Assembly: GCA_950022295.1 (NCBI GenBank)
Contig: OX465595.1
Coordinates: 218,453,770 to 218,517,769 of the forward strand
From: Bromus sterilis
Lineage: Eukaryota; Streptophyta; Magnoliopsida; Poales; Poaceae
DNA: 64,000 nucleotides
Direction of reading: 5' to 3'
Shown here: positions 33,150 to 44,377 of the stretch, piece by piece
Position numbering within the stretch: the first letter of the stretch is position 1
How the letters are laid out: each line of letters opens with the position of its first letter
The notes under the pieces: generated by a model
What the model was told of the DNA's origin: nothing
Database searches by the model: none
The model's input: only the letters and a program-made list of their open reading frames with translations
Program-made: the position numbers and the translations under genes

Positions 33150-34660
33150 TCTTTGATTTTGGTTTGAATCAGACGATGAACAATGGCAGAATTGCAGTTT
33201 GCAGAAGTATGTCATGTGGTTCAGTGTTGCGGCTTGATGTTCGCGCATGTGCACATGGCCTTTGCAATTCACTATTTTTAGCTTGTTCGAGCGAAAAATG
33301 TAAAGAGTTATCTGTAATTATTAAAGATTCAATGTGGTTCATTTGTACGAAAATATATATTGCGGTTCGCTTTAGCCAATACTGGTAAAATTGTGTGTGT
33401 TTGTAATCTTTTTGCAGCTCATTACTCCCATCTTTTATAGTCCAACGTGTAGCTCACTTTGTTTTTGCAGTTCTATTTAATATTTCTTGCAAGAAGAGAC
33501 AACCGATAGTATTTATAGTTCACTTCGAGTAGTATTGTATCACTATTGTTTATAAATTTTTGAAAAAAAATGCAGTTCACTGGCCTCGTCCTTGCGGTGC
33601 ACGCTCGTTGATAAAAAATGATGTTAAAAGTTAAAAAAAAACAAGTACAGTTCTCTCTGTCGATAAATGCAGCCTGCATCGGTCGAATGCATTTCACTAC
33701 GTCGATTCTCGGTCCGTGAAAAAAATACGCGTTCTTTTTGTTGACGAATGCAATCGGGTGCCCTGCGGATGCAGTTCACTCGTCGATTTTTTGTTCCGCG
33801 AAAAACACGTGCGTTCTATCTGGCGATAATGCAGTGCGCTCGCCTGTCGAATGCGGTGCGGTTGCCCCGGCAAATGCAGTTCACGTCGTCGATTTCGGGT
33901 CCGCGAAGAACGGAGTTCCGCGATTTACTAAAATCGACACAACTTTTAAACCGTAAGGAATTAGAGGATGTGTTTTACATAAAAATGGAGATCCTCGACG
34001 ATAGCTATCCAATGGTGTATCAATTGCATCAATCGGACGAACGAATCAAACGAATTTAAGCAAAAACTCCCGCTGTCTAAAAGAGGGCAGCAACACCTTT
34101 TTTCAAATTACTTCAAAACCGTGTGGAATATGGAAAAGTGTTCAACATATGGTTTAATATACTACTCCAGACGAATCCAACGGTGTATCATACGCATCGA
34201 TCGGACAAGCGGTTAAAAAGTTCTACTCTCTACAAGATCCGAAAACGAAAAACAGAGTTGCTGCGTTTTTTTGCGGCTAGATTTCTCTCAAATCCGTAGC
34301 AAATTAGACAAAGTGTTCTACATATGAATGGAGAGCCTGATCGATATCTTTCCAACGGTATATCATTTGCATCATTCCGATGAACGGTTTAAAAGAAATC
34401 GTGAAAATACGCCCGCTGCAAAAGTGGGTCGCCGCACCATATTCGAAACTTCTCTTAATCCGTGAAAAATCGGGGGAAGTGTTCAACATACGGAAGATGC
34501 TTCTTTTCCATATGAATCCAACGGTGTATCATACGCTCAATTCCGACCAACGGTTAAAAAGTTATCGCGAAAACGGTGCATGCGGTTCTGTTTTACCCGA
34601 GCTGCAGTGCTCCGAATTCAGCAGTGCGGTTCTCTTTGCGAAAATACTGTAGTTCGGAAT
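33150..34660 (+). other. AT-rich tail of Micron-like copy 2 with repeated module
   Basis: There is no coding signal. Modules of roughly 150-180 bp recur near 34000, 34175, 34360 and 34525. Each carries a TATCAWTTGCATC-like core followed by TCGGAC/TCCGAC and a run like GCGGTTAAAAAG. GAATGCAGTTCAC-like motifs dominate 33570-33900. Confidence 0.6.
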
Positions 34661-34704
34661 GTTGTTAGAATAGTTATTCTGACATCGATGTCAGAATAGA
34701 CCGG

Positions 34705-34707
<3 letters not shown>

Positions 34708-34747
<40 letters not shown>
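34708..34747. repeat. (TA)n shared by Micron-like copies 2 and 3
   Basis: A 40-bp TA run lies exactly between the palindromic end of copy 2 and the GGGTGGGACTATTC start of copy 3. Confidence 0.95.
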
Positions 34748-34751
<4 letters not shown>

Positions 34752-34829
34752 GGGACTATTCTACAAGCGATTGTAGAATAATATTCTACAATACGAAAAG
34801 CCTATATACAGCAGTTTCTAAAAAGAAAA

Positions 34830-35400
34830 AGAAAAAGCACCCACGCCCCACCCCTCCTCTTCTCTCTCTGATCCACGCGCAAAGAGGCACCATGGCTGTC
34901 GCCCGCCACGCCCACTCTAGCACCACCGCCCACTCCCGCTCCGGCCATCCCTGCCCCCGGCTCCGGCCATCCCCGCCCCCACTCCGGCCATCCCCTCCCG
35001 CCCCGGCCATCCCCGCCCTCCGACCATCCCCCGCCCCGCACTGTCCTGGCCAACCACCTTGCCGCCCGCCCACCCCGCCCCGTCCCGGCCAACTGCCCCG
35101 CCGCCCGCCCACCCCGCCCCGCCGGCCACCCCACCTCGTCCAGGCCAACCACCGCCCACCCCACGGGCGCCCAGGCCAACTGCCGCCCAGGCCAACCTCC
35201 GCCCACGCCGGCTCCCACGGTGCCTCCCTCCATGGGTTGGCCGGCTGCTGCTCCAGTGGCGAGGACACTGCTACGACGAGGTGTCCTGCCCAAAACTGCA
35301 GCAAGCAAAGGGTTGAGCTCGTCGATAATGCGGGGCGCCACATCCATCCACTCACCGTGCGGGACGACCAGGAGTTCAGTGGGCTTGTGGTGTTAGATTA
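34830..35400 (+). other. GC-rich Pro-rich block in Micron-like copy 3
   Basis: Open in several frames on both strands because of its C/G-rich composition; the plus frame 34892-35401 is mostly Pro/Arg/Ala repeats. It is possibly a captured exon or promoter. No domain is recognised. Confidence 0.35.
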
Positions 35401-36116
35401 GTTTTTCTATTGATAAAACTAGATTAGTTTTTGGTCAATGTTCTTGTTGGTGTATGTATCGATTGAATTTGAACTACAATGCAGAAATATTTATTTGGTA
35501 CGGTTGAAAAATACTGGTGCTTTTGAAAGCCTTTTCATCTGATTTCTCCGAGGAAATCAAAATGAGCAGCACTGTTTATTTCCTTCTACTGTTTGTGTTT
35601 ACTTCTTCGAATCCTCCATGGTACACATATGTCTACTATCTATTTTCTGGGAGAAATACGGAGAGGGATACATAATTTTGGGAAGTACCGTTCAATCATT
35701 CTAAGCAGTACAATAATCACACATAAAGAAATACAATAATAATATTGTTAGTAGTGCGCAGCATATGTATAAAGCAATACAAATTACAAATTAAAAAAAG
35801 AAAGTAGTACATACCGTTTTATTGCTATGTAGTACCATTGAATCATTGTGGGGCAATACCATTTTTTCGTTCTTAGAAGTACCATTAATTATTTTTGAGC
35901 AGTACTAACCTTTTTATTTACGAGTGAATTACAACATAGATACAAAAAAATAGTACTGTGTTTACTAAAAAAGCAGTACCATAGTGTTACAAGGAAGTAG
36001 TACCAGATCATCATCCCGGGCAGTACGAAACTCATATTTCACAGAAGTACAAGGCAAAGTTATGTTCTCTAAAAAAATATCCAAGCAGTACAATTTTTTT
36101 CATTTCAAGCAGTACA

Positions 36117-36175
<59 letters not shown>
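36117..36175. repeat. (ATT)n microsatellite
   Basis: About 19 ATT units. They arise between two copies of a GCAGTAC-type repeat. Confidence 0.95.
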
Positions 36176-36399
36176 CGGGCAGTACGAAACAAATTCCAGA
36201 GAAGTACAAGGTATATGTGGAGGAAATTTGAGTACTCTGGAAAAAATTATGGGCAGTACAATTTAATCATTTTAAGCAGTACAAGAAATTCTTTATTGAC
36301 GGGCAGTACGAAACTCCTAATCACAGAAGTACAATACTATGTTTCCTTGGAACAAAAAAATCTCGGTATTTTGAATATTGTTCAAAAACCGCGAAGAAT

Positions 36400-37140
36400 T
36401 GGAAAAATGTTATAACACGAAAAAGTTGTTAAATTTCAGTACCTTTCCAAGGCCATATTGTTTGCATCATTCCGAGGTCTAATGAAAATCAATGATCATC
36501 TTTTAATAAAACTGAATTTTAGTATTTTCAAAACTGTTCAAAAACTATGCATAATTTGAAAAAACTTAAAACACGAAAACGTTTGTAAATTAAAGTAGCT
36601 TTCCAATGGTATATCATTTTCTCTATTCCGAGAAGTGGTTAAAAAATTAATATCAAATTACTGTTCGTCTATTTTGAATGAATCTCGGTATTTTCAAATC
36701 TGCTAAAAAATTCTGTAAAATTTCTAAAACCTTAATACACGAAAAATATGGGAAATTTCAATAGCTTTCCAATGCGATATCATTTGCATCATTTTGAGGT
36801 CTAAAAATTATCAATGATCATCTTTTAACAAAACTGGTTTTTAGTATTTTAAAAACTGTTCAAAAAATATGCAAAATTTGAAAAACATTAAAACATAAAA
36901 ACGTTTGGAAATTTCAGTAGCTTTCCAACAGTATATCATTTGCGCAATTCCGAGAAGTGGGTAAAAATTGCGTTCAAAACACTTTTCAATCAACTTGTGA
37001 TCATTTCTGTTTTTTGAAAATTCATAACAAAAACTATAAAATTAGGAAAAAGTCACAATATCAAAAGGCTGAGGATTTTCTGTAGCTTTCAAACGGTATA
37101 TCATTTGCGCAATTATGATTAACAGTTTAGAATCTACGAG
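36400..37140. repeat. Degenerate ~160-170-bp tandem modules
   Basis: Five copies centred near 36455, 36610, 36780, 36930 and 37095 share TCAGTAGCTTTCCAA, GTATATCATTTGC and ATTCCGAGAAGTGG. The same core occurs in Micron-like copies 1, 2 and 4. Confidence 0.7.
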
Positions 37141-37289
37141 GGAATTAGTACACACAGACAAAAGAGCAGTACCAATTTCACGAAAAAGCAGTACAACAGT
37201 GTATTACAGAAGAAGTACGAGATCGTCATCTCGGGCAGTACGAGATTATTGCAGAATATTATTCTATTATCGATTGTAGAATAGACGGC

Positions 37290-37292
<3 letters not shown>

Positions 37293-37355
<63 letters not shown>
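37293..37355. repeat. (TA)n microsatellite, 63 bp
   Basis: The longest TA run in the window, directly after the right end of copy 3. Confidence 0.95.
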
Positions 37356-37358
<3 letters not shown>

Positions 37359-38288
37359 TTGATATATATGGAGAATAAAGCAAATGGAACAAAATATTAC
37401 GAGACAGTGGCGGAGCCAGAAGTATGAAGTTGTGTTGTCAATTTAGAGTTGTGATGTTAAATACATGTAGTTGTACAAATTTTGTATTTTTGTTTGTTTC
37501 ATTTTTACCCTAAATAAAAAGTTTTTGTGAAAAAACTGTGTAGTTAATTGACTACACAGCCAATGAGTGGCTCCGCCACTGTTACGAGAATCTTCCATAA
37601 ACGAAATACGAACATATTACACGTTGAAATATATGACGATAGATTAAGACACGTTTGATGAACATCAAAAAGTTGGAATAATATCCTAGACAAGAAAGAG
37701 GTTCTTTTGGCTAAGAATTATATAAAGGATGGAACCTTGATATCACAAGTGATGTTTTAATGAAAGAATGGGGATGCACTATGTCCTTAGACATATGATC
37801 CTATATGACCTATGACATATGATTCTACCATGAAAAACCAAGGTTGTGAATCCAACAAAAGGCATGACTCAAAAGTACTTAGAAAGAAGAACATGTTCTG
37901 ATGTGTTTGGTTGGTAAAACACAAAACTTAAACCAAGTCCATGCATTCAATATCTGGAGAGAAACTGAGGACAATACTTTAAATAATAGAAAGGATAATA
38001 GACTTCAATGTAATACTGGATTATGATTGCAAGCCTTATGGGTCTATATAAATTAGAGAGCTCACCAAAGAATTGAAATAAATGTGAGCTGGGATTTCAC
38101 GAATCAAAACTCTACAAAATATAAATCTTCTTATAAAAGTAGAAAGCTGGATAAAGTTTAGCATAAGAAGTTGAGACTTCTGGCTGAGTGTATTTTTTAA
38201 TATACATGACCATGAAAAGTGTTTTGAGACTGAATCATTTCTAATTAGAGAATACTGTGAAATAAAAGTCTCACTCTCCCGCCAAATC
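37356..38288. other. AT-rich non-coding segment between (TA)n tracts
   Basis: Apart from the hAT MITE at 37405 nothing is recognised. Composition is like the gypsy-type interior at 16100-16911, of which it could be a displaced continuation, but I cannot show this. Confidence 0.3.
37405..37581. mobile_element. hAT-type MITE, 177 bp
   Basis: Perfect 14-bp inverted ends CAGTGGCGGAGCCA / TGGCTCCGCCACTG and a perfect 8-bp target duplication TTACGAGA at 37397-37404 and 37582-37589. Confidence 0.95.
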
Positions 38289-38306
38289 TATATATATATA
38301 TATATA
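38289..38306. repeat. (TA)n tract
   Basis: Nine TA units precede the inverted pair of small TIR elements. Confidence 0.9.
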
Positions 38307-38500
38307 CCTTTATTTCATTGATAAAAGAGGTATGCATTAATACCTTTTTAAATATGGTATGTATTTATACCTGGAATTAATTACAGTTTCAAGTAAGGTA
38401 TGTACTAATACCTACAATTAATGTACAATTAAGAAATAAAACAAACATACCTTATGCTAATCAAGGTGCCAAAGCACCTTGGTGTCCTAGATAATTTACC
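38307..38500 (-). mobile_element. Small (TA)n-flanked TIR element, family B, first copy (end-truncated)
   Basis: An inverted, shorter copy of the element at 38511. Its right end CCAAAGCACCTTGGTGTCC mirrors the left end of that copy, and AAGTAAGGTATGTA / TTAATACCT motifs run through both. Its left end lacks the opposite terminal repeat. Confidence 0.7.
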
Positions 38501-38510
38501 TATATATATA

Positions 38511-38750
38511 GGCACCTTGGTGCTTTGGCACCTTGATTAGCATAAGGTATGTATGCTTTCTTTACTAAATTTACATTAATTCTAGGTATTAATACTTACC
38601 TTACTTAAAAAGGTACATTAATTTTAGGTATTAATACATACCTTACTTGAAAAGGTGTTAATGCATACCTCTTTAATCAACGAAATCAAGATATGATCCA
38701 ACGGTTTGTAGTCAAGGTGTCTCGGCACCTAGGTGTCCCAAATGGGCGTC
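38511..38750 (+). mobile_element. Small (TA)n-flanked TIR element, family B, full copy (240 bp)
   Basis: Left end GGCACCTTGGTGCTTTGG; right end in reverse GGGACACCTAGGTGCCGAG. Both continue into CACCTTGA, giving imperfect inverted ends of about 26 bp. TA repeats lie on each side (38501-38510 and 38751-38800). No coding capacity. Confidence 0.75.
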
Positions 38751-38782
<32 letters not shown>

Positions 38783-38800
38783 TATATATATATATATATA
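38751..38800. repeat. (TA)n tract between family B and Micron-like copy 4
   Basis: Imperfect TA run of 50 bp, interrupted at 38775 and near 38783. Confidence 0.9.
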
Positions 38801-38849
38801 CAACACTTTCTTATTCTGCTAACACCCACGATCTCGGTTTCTTCCACCA

Positions 38850-39410
38850 ACACAACTCCCCCCGATCCCCTCGTGCCTTATCCATTCAGCCCGCACGCTT
38901 CATGGCCTCAAGCCAACACCAACCTCCCCACCACACGCCGCCGGCAGCCCCGGCCACCACGTGCAGGCCGCCCATGCCTCCACCTCGCCAGCCCTGGATC
39001 CGCCGCGCGTAGGTCGCCCCTGCACCCCGCCGCACGCAGGCCGGCAGCCCCGGACGTCATGGTTCCACCTCGCCGCCCTGGATCCATAAAGCGCAGGCCG
39101 CCTCCTCTACTTCACGCTGGCCGTCGGGCGCCGCCGCCGGGATCCGCCCCGCCTCCTCTCCCTCACGCTGGCCGCGCGGGGCGCCGCCGTTTGGATCCGC
39201 GACGCCACCTCTCCCCCTCACTGGCCGCGCAGTGCATCGTCGCCGGGATTCGCCCCCCTCCATCTCGCGTGTGCGGCTCCTTCGGCGGCAAGTGCGCCAC
39301 GGGACTGCAGCAGCGGCGAGGCGGAGAACACACGGCGCCGGGCGCGGCGCCCCGGCCCCTGGCACCTCCTGGAATATTGGACCCCGGCGCCTCCCCATCG
39401 TTGGATTAGC
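38850..39410. other. GC-rich block in Micron-like copy 4
   Basis: Repeated CGCCGCCGGGATCCGC and TCCCTCACGCTGGCCG motifs make internal near-duplicates, and long frames are open on both strands. No domain is recognised. It is comparable in place to the RPA70 block of copy 2. Confidence 0.35.
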
Positions 39411-39957
39411 GCTGCCGAACACCACGAGCTTGGTGCAATTCGTACCTGCAGAAATCTCGTAGCTCTGCTGGGCTGCTTCAAGATTTTCTTTGAACCATTT
39501 TGCACTTTGTTTAATTTTTTATCGCTTCTGGAGGCGTGTTCGAGTAAACCGTGTTGTATAAAACTCATGTTGTGAATGCAATCTACTCCTTGAAACATAT
39601 ATGACGCGGTTCACTTTGATTGTGGTTGCAAGAATACACTTTGATCGTGGTTATGCAGATTAGAAAAATAGAAATTTTTAATTTTAATGCAGTGCACTTA
39701 CTTAAAAATAAAAAATGTAATTTTAATGCAGTGCACTTACTTCATTCATGCAACACAACCTTTATAAAAATTTACTCACATCACGTTTATACATATATGT
39801 TACAAAAATAAATAAAGAATTCTTGCAGTTCACTTTCTTTGTGCCCACGTTCATGTTCCTCGAAGAGGACTGCAGACGTTTTTGATAAAAACATAAAAAA
39901 TGCATGCAGTTCTTTATGTTCGACATTGCAATGTCGTTGCCCGACGAATGCAGTTCC

Positions 39958-42900
39958 TGTAAGGCCCGATATGCGGTACTGTTCCAGATCTAGATGTTTC
40001 CATCCAGGTCCGGGGACGAAGCACATATCGATCCCACCGCGACATATGACGAAGCCATATGCCCGGATTTCCAACATGATATCACAACATTACAGCTACA
40101 AGAATACAACATCTCATACAATCGGCATACAACTGCCTTAATACAATACATCAGCGGAAGATACATGTCTGAGTACAGACTACAATCAATTGCCTAATGG
40201 AAAAGAGAAAATCATCGATCCCCATAATCACACGGGTCCAGGCTCTCCGTCGGGATCCACCTAACTAGTCGTCGTCGAGTCTCCACGAAGGCGTCCAGAA
40301 GAAGAGTCGACGTAGTAATCAACTGCAGCGGCCGATCAGGCAAAACATAAAAGGGAAAAGAAAAAAAAAAGGGTGAGAATATATCAAAAGTCTTGTAACT
40401 AACTTCTCAAGGGTAAGCTGGGGTAATGGTGAGGTTGCAGACGCACTAGAAATATATGAGTGGCTAATGGTCTATTTTAGAGTAAGATGAGAACCAATCA
40501 TTTAATGAGGAATCGCCTCCAACAAGTCTTGCTATCAGCTACTTACGCAAACATAACACCTATCATATCCTTGTCCTCCTCTTTGCATACCGACGAAGAA
40601 GAAGCAATCAAGGCACACACACGTTGATCAAGTTGTTAAGATTATCTCAGTTGTTGTTGTCTATGAAAAAAGAGTAGGTCTCAAGTCGTCCATAACCGTG
40701 GACACGGCATCTCGAAAAGATTTAACCCTGCAGGGGTGTACCAACTGCCCATTACAAGACTCCGCACGCACGCCCATCACTCTCAGTTTCTACCCATCAC
40801 AGGCAGCCATTTTATGATTTAGTCCTGAGAGATCCGAAACGACAGGTCCCTCTAACTAGCAACGCACATATCCGGGTGGCCCCCGGTGAGTCAACATCCA
40901 ACTCAAAAGCCGGCCGCGCTCTCGAGTCGGCCTCTACCGTCTGGACGAGGTCGGGGTAACTAACCCATCACTGTGGGCAGCCCTCGAGCTTCCAGGTTTG
41001 GACCAACAAAGGAACTCTGTCTCTGCTGGCCCAAGTTGTTTGAAAATCTGCGAGGTCGACACTCGCACACACACGTTTTGAAAATGGTAAAACCAGCTTG
41101 GGCCACCACTAGAAATATTTGGAGCTAGATAGGTAAGAAGAGGGGACCCCATAGCATCCCACATGCGGTTAGGCACGCTCAGTCTTAAAACCAATACCCG
41201 GAACTCAGATCCTAGGTGACTCGAATGGAACAAAGCGTTGGGGCGGGATAGCCTAGACCTTCCATCCTTCATCGAATATAGTCAACATTATAATAATCAT
41301 ATCATCCACAATAATATAATAATGTGACAGCCCAATCCAAGGAGTAACAGGATAACAGTTGATAACATTCTAGCATGCATACTAAGCAGTGGCTGAGCAG
41401 CGAGCAATAGTAACATAGCCGAACAAGGTTTGCTGGGATGTGGAGGACATGGCTGTTTGAGTTTATTTGAGAGGCATGAATATGAAGTGGTAGGATCAAG
41501 CAATCGTTCTATCCTACACCTAGGCGCGAGTGAGATGAAAGTTATAAGCATGATATATGCTGCCCCTTACCTGATGAGAATACGAAACCGAAGGTGTAGT
41601 CGATCGCAAGCTCGCAACATCTCCGAGAGATACCCGCGGAAGCACACAAGAAGGAAACACTGGAAAAGGCAATCGACGAGCAAGCATCTATTACTACGAA
41701 GCAAACACGAGAAAGCATCAACAAGAAGGCAACACGAGACAACACACGGTATCGTATCTATCGTCGAGAGCGGTTACTAACAGGTTAAGTGGAGCATTCG
41801 TCACACACGACGATACCGCACATTTAGAAAGGTTCAAGTTGTTTAGTTACACAAGGTGAACAGAGGTTATTAACATGACATCTCACTCAAGCATGGCATA
41901 GCAAACAAACATGGCAAGAGGTGAAGCATAATTAATCTACCTATACTAGTCAAGTTAAGCGGGTAAAATTCCTACACATGGCATATCGCTATTTACCCCA
42001 CAAAATAAATATGGTTGGTACTGTTTTGCCCTAAACAATATTTTATTATTTTTATTAGCAAACAAGAACAGCATAAACACATTCTACATGAAAAACTAAG
42101 CAATTTACATGTAAGGAACATTTTAATCGAAGCAACGGTTAAAAAGTTATTAAAGAAACAGCTTACGGTAGCATGCGATGTAATTAGCAAGTAAACAACA
42201 TGTAGACAAGTTCAAACATAGCAAAGAGCAACATTTTAATAATCTCCGCGCAAAACGGAGCAACTTTCATGTAGAAAGCGTCTCCTTCCGAGCTACCGGT
42301 GAAAAGATACGGGCACCGCAAAAATACAACAATATATGTTATTTAATCAGTCCAGAAAAGAAAAAAACCTCCACGGGCCGAATTCTGACTCCACTGAACC
42401 TAGCAGTGGGCGCAAGAATCTAAATATCGCTCACAGGCGACAAATAACAGCAGGTCTAACGGGTCGAGCCCAACATCAACAAGAAAATAAAAAAACAGAA
42501 GGAAGGGCGGTGGGATGCTCACCATGGGCCTTGGCCCAGCTGGGGAGGCGAGCGAGGGATAGCGCTGAGCGCTCGGGGCGCTGCAGGCTGGTCGAGCGCA
42601 CGCCGGCCCATGAGCGGACGACGGCCCAGCCGAGCGGCCGTTGCTGCCTCGTCTAGACCTGGACGCTCCCGATCCCGCACGGGATGCCTCCGGCGGCGGG
42701 CGGCGGGGCCGTTGACGCCGACGAGCGTTCCGGCAATGCTGGGCGACGGAGGAGGCCGGGAACGGGCTAGCGGAGGAGGGAGCAGCCGGATCCGACCGAG
42801 ACGGGGCGCAGAGGCGGCGGCGCGGAACTTCCCACGCGCGGGCGAGCTCGGCTTCGAGGCGGCCGAAGCCATGGCGCGTGGCGGCAACTCCCTGCTGCAC

Positions 42901-43777
42901 GGGAGAGAGAGGGGAGGTGAGGGAAGAATAAGGGAGAGGGAGATGCGCGAGCTAGCGGAGGGGCTCACCCCAGGCGAGGTGCGGCGCGGCAGCCGGTGGC
43001 CGGAGATGGCCGGAGGAGGCGGCGGCGCGTCCACGGGAGGAGTTGGGCGACGCGCGGCCCGGTTCGGCGCCCTAGCGGGCCCGGCGGCGGCTGTGCGGGC
43101 CCGCGCTTCCCGGTTGGCTGGTGGAGCTCTCTGGGTGACGTGGAGGCTCCTGGACGCTCCGATATGCGATCTGACGGTCCAGATCTGGAGGGGAGCTAGG
43201 GTTTCGGGGAGAGGAGGCTGTGGGCAGAATTTTGAGGCAAATCTCAGGGGGGTGGCTGCAATTTATCCATGTGGAAACCCTAGAAATGGCTAGAAGAGGG
43301 TGGGGGTCTTTATATAGGTGGATTGGATGGCAGGTTTACGCAAAAGCCCTCGAGTTTTCTCCCTCGCGTCCGATACTCCACGTTTCTGACCGCCGGGAGT
43401 GCATACGACCTCCGATTCGGACGAAATCTCAAACCACGCGCTCAGCGCGACGAACCCGTCAGTCGTACCTCACTTCGATATCGTTCCGAGAATATTTTCC
43501 GGCGCCCAATAAAATAACCCATTTAATTATTAAATGGGGTTTTTCGTTCCGATGGCGATGGCTAGTCTCGTGCCGGTTGCGACGGTGCTCGGGTGAAACC
43601 CGGTGTCGCAAAGGTCGAGTGTCCGGGTGGCAAGGGTCGGTCTCCATCCGATACGAGATAAGAGGGGAAAGAATAATCGTCGATCGATAAATCGGGGATG
43701 CAAACACCGCAAATAAAGCAGGCAATCAACCAATTCACACCGAAAACAAAAAAATTTGTGAAATCTGGGTTGTTACA
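39958..43777 (-). repeat. 3' LTR of the long-LTR element
   Basis: 3,820 bp. On the minus strand it begins TGTAACAACCCAGATTTC and ends GGGCCTTACA. It carries a TATATA box at 43311-43316 followed, on the minus strand, by a GC-rich block (43250-42519). Scattered substitutions and small indels separate it from the other LTR. Confidence 0.9.
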
Positions 43778-44377
43778 ATACAACACCACCAACAAGGGAT
43801 CTCGTCCCAAGATCCAGGACGATCCGGGGAGAGGGGGGAGAGAAAATAGAGTCGACAATCTTCAACACCACCCACAAGGGACTCTGCTCCATGTCGACGA
43901 CGAACTTCCCTCGAGAGACTTTCCGCAGGGAGATGGCGACGTTGAAGAACAAAGCCATCAGGAGATCAAGAGGAAGAACGACAACGATAACCGGATCAAA
44001 GGATAGTGTTTTCGACGCAAGTCGTGAAAATACCGGCAAAAATATGGATGGCAATTGGATGATCCAGATGATGCCCGAAATCAGAGAAGCTAAAGGTACT
44101 ACAGGAATTCCCACCTGAGCTCGGAATCGAGACAATACTTCCCAAGCAAAGCATTGTAACGATTTCGATACTCCACACACTCAAGATCCTAGAGTTTGAA
44201 GGGGATAAGACGAGAGTTAAAAATACTTACGACAGTTGTCCTGACCAGAGTAATGGTAAGGAGTAAAAAGAATCCTACTCTCCGATAACTAACTTAGTAA
44301 CTACAAAATATTTTTTGTCTAGACTTGACTTCGTCCAGAAAAGGGATCCTACGGTCGGTAAGGCTCTGATACCAAGT
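43778..44377 (-). other. 600-bp interior of the long-LTR element
   Basis: No gag, protease or RT similarity. The longest frame in the element's sense (43773-44180, GTG-initiated, hydrophobic) shows no recognisable domain and may be chance. The minus-strand primer site lies at the right edge. Confidence 0.7.
44357..44374 (-). other. tRNA-Met primer-binding site of the long-LTR element
   Basis: The minus strand reads TGGTATCAGAGCCTTACC starting three bases inside the right LTR border, matching the initiator tRNA-Met primer site. Confidence 0.9.

Larger units (their letters stand above)
30211..34707 (+). mobile_element. Micron-like (TA)n-bounded element, copy 2, carrying an RPA70 exon
   Basis: It starts GGGTGGGTCTATTCTAACA right after a TA run. 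It ends with a perfect 24-nt palindrome at 34676-34699 (core TCTGACATCGATGTCAGA), then GACCGGCTG and a 40-bp TA run. The termini form a short inverted pair (GTCTATTCT / AGAATAGAC). Inside are a nested MITE (30280-30600), RPA70 exon 1 (31098-31378), an hAT insertion (31810-32828) and a tail (33150-34660). The tail has repeated modules of the type CCAAYGGTRTATCATWYGCATC. 33750-34065 is homologous to 48240-48510 and, inverted, to 17435-17690. Confidence 0.65.
34748..37292 (+). mobile_element. Micron-like (TA)n-bounded element, copy 3, with clear terminal inverted repeats
   Basis: The left end reads GGGTGGGACTATTCTACAA. The right end, read in reverse, is TGCCGTCTATTCTACAAT, and both continue into the same palindrome-like sequence (TAGAATAATATTC), giving inverted ends of about 40 bp with mismatches. 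TA runs lie on both sides. A GC-rich, Pro-rich block (34830-35400) follows the left end. The rest is AT-rich: GCAGTACRA and AGAAGTACAA motifs fill 35690-36340, and modules with AGCTTTCCAAYRGTATATCA recur to 37135. Confidence 0.65.

Noticed and set aside
35984..36415. A 143-codon frame with a poly-tyrosine run
   Set aside because: The tyrosines are the (ATT)n microsatellite read in frame; the flanks are non-coding repeats.
42519..43293. Long open frames on both strands in the LTRs of the 8.25-kb element (also 47036-47623)
   Set aside because: The region is very GC-rich, so stops are rare in any frame. The frame differs in length between the two LTRs and has no recognisable domain.
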